DNA of 64,000 nt from Leclercia pneumoniae (GTDB taxonomy: Bacteria > Pseudomonadota > Gammaproteobacteria > Enterobacterales > Enterobacteriaceae): assembly GCF_017348915.1 (NCBI RefSeq), contig NZ_CP071383.1, positions 3,100,001 through 3,164,000 on the forward strand. The letters are read 5' to 3'. This document shows positions 61,484-64,000 of this stretch, piece after piece. Within the stretch, counting starts at the first letter, position 1; each line of letters starts with the position of its first letter. Under the pieces are notes generated by a model, which made no database searches, was not told the DNA's origin, and saw nothing but the letters and a program-made list of their open reading frames with translations. The position numbers and the translations under genes were made by a program.

Positions 61484-62479
61484 TTACTGTGCTGCTGATT
61501 GTTCGGCATCGAGGGTCAGACGCGCAACCTGGTTAGTTCTGATAAAACGGCTCAGATCGACAGGTTTACCCTGGAACTGAATCTGTACGGCTGATGGTGC
61601 ACCGATTTTAAGTTTGTACGGTGTCTGGCCTGCCAGATTTAAACTGCCATCTTTACGCTGCAGGCCGCTGAAGAGTTTTTTGCCTGTGGCATCGGTCACT
61701 TCCAGCCAGCAATCGGCGGTGAAGTTCATGACCAGTGCATTAGGGTCAGCCGCGGGGGTTGCCACCCCTGCCGGATCGGACGGCAGAGTCTGGGCGGTAT
61801 CCGTCGTCGTGGTGGCCGGAGCGCCAGAATCGACGTTCGCCTGAGACGGAGAAACCACGGCGTTATCCACCGGTGCCTGTGCAGGCTGATCGGCGGCTGG
61901 CGTCTGTGCCGGCGTCGCCGCAGGCGCAGCGGTTGCTGCTGTCTGCGGATCGGCTGAAGGCGTGCTGCTGTCGGTGTTCAGAGGAACGTTCTGCGCGCCG
62001 CTGTTTCCGGAGTTGTTAAGCTCGATAGAAGATTGATCGGCCATGGTGGTGATCTCTTCTTGCTGCGCTTTGTGGTTCTGCCACCACCATGCGCCCGTCA
62101 GACCGATCACTACAAACAGCACCAGCCAGGTAAAGCTCATTAACCAGCCGTCGCGTTTTTTGCGGCGTTTACCTAAAGAAAAAGTCTGCATCGGCGCGAC
62201 CTTAGCCGCTCTGACCGGTGCCTGCTTTTCCATCATAGGCAGAAGTTCTTCTTCGGGGATATGCACCAGTTTTGCATAAGAGCGGATATAACCACGCAGA
62301 AACGTTGAAGCGAGATCGGCCGGAGCCTTGTCTTCTTCAATATCGCGAACCGTGGAAACCTTCAGACATAGGCGCTCTGCAACGGCTTGCTGGCTAAGTC
62401 CGAGTTGTTCACGGGCGTTGCGGAGACGAACGCCGGTGGAAAGTGCTGCATTTTGGTCGTGAGTGGCTTCAGTATTCAT
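61484..62479 (-). CDS. rodZ: Cytoskeletal protein RodZ
   Basis: Anchors MreB filaments to the cell-wall elongation machinery. A cytoplasmic HTH_25 domain (about 15-85: [20 protein letters not shown]) is followed by a basic juxtamembrane stretch KRRKKRDG and a membrane helix (about 112-132). A long Ala/Pro/Thr-rich periplasmic linker and a C-terminal beta domain follow (DUF4115, about 255-331). 331 residues, six fewer than E. coli, with the difference in the low-complexity linker. Confidence 0.96.
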   Translation of the reverse strand: MNTEATHDQNAALSTGVRLRNAREQLGLSQQAVAERLCLKVSTVRDIEEDKAPADLASTFLRGYIRSYAKLVHIPEEELLPMMEKQAPVRAAKVAPMQTFSLGKRRKKRDGWLMSFTWLVLFVVIGLTGAWWWQNHKAQQEEITTMADQSSIELNNSGNSGAQNVPLNTDSSTPSADPQTAATAAPAATPAQTPAADQPAQAPVDNAVVSPSQANVDSGAPATTTTDTAQTLPSDPAGVATPAADPNALVMNFTADCWLEVTDATGKKLFSGLQRKDGSLNLAGQTPYKLKIGAPSAVQIQFQGKPVDLSRFIRTNQVARLTLDAEQSAAQ

Positions 62480-62577
62480 TCGCTACAACTACTGGTACGT
62501 GAAAATTAAGGATCCAGGTGCCGGTGAGTCACAATGCTACCCGCACCGCGAAACTTCTGGTCAGTTAACCTTAGTAA

Positions 62578-62594
62578 GACAGTCCTGGACTGTC
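62578..62594. promoter_or_regulatory. Perfect inverted repeat upstream of rodZ
   Basis: GACAGTC-CTG-GACTGTC in the rlmN-rodZ gap, 99 bases upstream of the rodZ start. It could be an operator or part of a hairpin; a T run follows only on the plus strand, where no gene is read. Confidence 0.35.
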
Positions 62595-62732
62595 AGGTTT
62601 TTGTTGACAGAAGAGGCCTGCCCGCGAGGCTAAACTGTTGTTGCGTCGTTACATACTGCCCTAAAGTCATCAGAAACGCACCGTAATTATTTCCCCTTCA
62701 CTCGCACACGGAATGATTATGCGCGTGAGACG

Positions 62733-62763
62733 CCGTCACCGCGCAAAACCTGCGCGGTGGCGG
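62733..62763 (-). terminator. GC-rich hairpin downstream of rlmN
   Basis: Twelve-base stem CCGTCACCGCGC/GCGCGGTGGCGG with one G-T wobble and a seven-base loop, just after the rlmN stop. It lacks a T tail, so it may protect the 3' end or act as a REP-like element. Confidence 0.5.
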
Positions 62764-62771
62764 CATAAGGA

Positions 62772-63938
62772 TTAGACGGCTTTGACCGCAATCGACTCGC
62801 CCTGCATGCGTTTACGCAGCGTGCGTTTGGTACGGTCAATGACGTCACCCGCCAGCTGACCACAGGCGGCATCGATATCATCACCGCGGGTTTTACGCAC
62901 GATAGTGGTGAAACCGTACTCCATCAGAACTTTGGAGAAACGGTCGATGCGGCTGTTAGAGCTACGGCCATACGGCGCGCCAGGGAACGGGTTCCATGGG
63001 ATCAGGTTGATCTTGCATGGCGTATCTTTCAGCAGCTCGGCTAACTCATGCGCATGCTCGGTACCGTCGTTCACATGATCCAGCATCACGTACTCAATGG
63101 TCACGCGGCCCTGGTTAGCGTTGGACTTCTCCAGATAGCGGCGTACACCGGCAAGGAAAGCTTCGATATTGTACTTTTTGTTGATCGGTACAATTTCGTC
63201 ACGAATTTCGTCGTTAGGTGCGTGCAGGGAGATAGCCAGCGCCACGTCGATCATGTCACCCAGTTTATCCAGCGCAGGCACAACGCCCGAGGTAGAGAGG
63301 GTAACGCGACGTTTAGACAGACCAAAGCCGAAGTCGTCGAGCATGATCTCCATGGCCGGCACAACGTTCGTCAGGTTGAGCAGCGGTTCGCCCATGCCCA
63401 TCATCACAACGTTCGTAATCGGACGGGTACCGGTCACTTTTGCCGCACCGACGATTTTCGCCGCACGCCAGACCTGGCCGATAATTTCGGACACGCGCAG
63501 GTTGCGGTTAAAGCCTTGCTGGGCCGTAGAGCAGAATTTACACTCCAGCGCGCAGCCAACCTGTGAAGAGACGCACAGCGTTGCACGATCGTCTTCCGGA
63601 ATGTAGACCGTTTCAACACGCTGATCGCCCACGGCGATGGCCCACTTAATGGTGCCGTCAGAAGAGCGTTGCTCTTCTACGACTTCCGGCGCGCGAATCT
63701 CAGCCACTTCTTTAAGCTTGTTACGCAGCACTTTATTGATGTCAGTCATGTCATCAAAGTTGTCGCTGCAATAGTGGTACATCCACTTCATAACCTGATC
63801 GGCACGAAATGGCTTCTCGCCCATCTCTTTAAAGAACTCGCGCATCTGCTGACGGTTCAGATCCAGCAGGTTAATTTTTCCATTTTTATTTGGAACCGCA
63901 GGCGTGGCGATTTCGGAGGTGTTCACTAATTCAGACAT
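62772..63938 (-). CDS. rlmN: Dual-specificity RNA methyltransferase RlmN
   Basis: Radical SAM enzyme that makes m2A at position 2503 of 23S rRNA and 37 of some tRNAs. The cluster motif is CALECKFC (Cys129, Cys133, Cys136). The methyl-carrying Cys is in DIDAACGQL near 358 and its partner in the ATLCVSSQ region. 388 residues (E. coli 384). It starts at 63938; the last 62 bases of the window are upstream sequence with no gene visible. Confidence 0.97.
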   Translation of the reverse strand: MSELVNTSEIATPAVPNKNGKINLLDLNRQQMREFFKEMGEKPFRADQVMKWMYHYCSDNFDDMTDINKVLRNKLKEVAEIRAPEVVEEQRSSDGTIKWAIAVGDQRVETVYIPEDDRATLCVSSQVGCALECKFCSTAQQGFNRNLRVSEIIGQVWRAAKIVGAAKVTGTRPITNVVMMGMGEPLLNLTNVVPAMEIMLDDFGFGLSKRRVTLSTSGVVPALDKLGDMIDVALAISLHAPNDEIRDEIVPINKKYNIEAFLAGVRRYLEKSNANQGRVTIEYVMLDHVNDGTEHAHELAELLKDTPCKINLIPWNPFPGAPYGRSSNSRIDRFSKVLMEYGFTTIVRKTRGDDIDAACGQLAGDVIDRTKRTLRKRMQGESIAVKAV

Positions 63939-64000
63939 AATTTTTTCCGGCCTCGTTGTTACACGTTATGGCCCGTGGAGGGTTGAAAAGAAACGCCCCG

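Noticed and set aside
62719..62778. A 20-residue Arg-rich peptide on the plus strand ([20 protein letters not shown])
   Set aside because: Its codons coincide with the arms of a GC-rich hairpin after rlmN, and no RBS precedes it; a structural element explains the sequence better.

Overview
The window is ordinary chromosome of a member of the Enterobacteriaceae. Gene order from maeB-talA-tktB through acrD, dapE, purC, dapA, upp, purMN, ppk-ppx, guaBA, der and hisS to ispG, rodZ and rlmN is that of the Escherichia coli K-12 region near 55-57 min. The products read like E. coli orthologues with many conservative changes. Insertions absent from K-12 (a BglA-type glycosidase between upp and purM, a protealysin/emfourin pair between xseA and yfgJ, a POT transporter next to der) point to the Enterobacter/Lelliottia/Leclercia/Klebsiella side of the family. 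The species cannot be fixed from this sequence alone.

Layout. 1-132: short tandem palindromic repeats after maeB. 133-11323: central carbon genes (maeB, talA, tktB), ypfG, nudK, aegA and the nitrate sensor narQ. 11544-20607: acrD with a BaeR-like box, the 19-codon gene ypfM, yffB-dapE-ypfN, and ypfH, tmcA, ypfJ. 20732-28570: purC, bamC-dapA, gcvR-bcp, perM, bepA-yfgD and hda, which starts at CTG. 28666-34222: upp-uraA, an orphan 6-phospho-beta-glucosidase gene with two AscG-like operators, and purMN. 34436-38041: ppk-ppx.

Accessory region 38051-44912. yfgF (a c-di-GMP phosphodiesterase gene) is a pseudogene. Its 5' third is gone and replaced by a 768-bp IS1 without a target duplication, and its EAL domain carries a separate 1-base frameshift. 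After yfgG come a LysR regulator with a divergent MFS transporter, a short-chain dehydrogenase remnant, and an operon of three exported proteins (DUF6130, DUF1471, alpha/beta hydrolase). These occupy the place of E. coli yfgH-yfgI.

44973-63938: guaBA and xseA; a second accessory block around yfgJ (MFS transporter, protealysin-like M4 protease with its emfourin inhibitor, Gfo/Idh/MocA oxidoreductase, POT peptide transporter); then rlmN, rodZ, ispG, an sroE-like leader, hisS, yfgM, bamB and der, all leftward.

Shared regulation visible in the DNA: PurR boxes at purC, purM and guaB, a UTP-sensing start site at upp, a sigma-E promoter at bepA and candidate PhoB, FNR and RpoS sites at ppk, aegA and talA. 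I did not find a phage, CRISPR array, tRNA or rRNA gene, or an obvious defence system. The best leads for something little described are the exported DUF6130-DUF1471-hydrolase operon and the AscG-like control of the orphan glycosidase gene.
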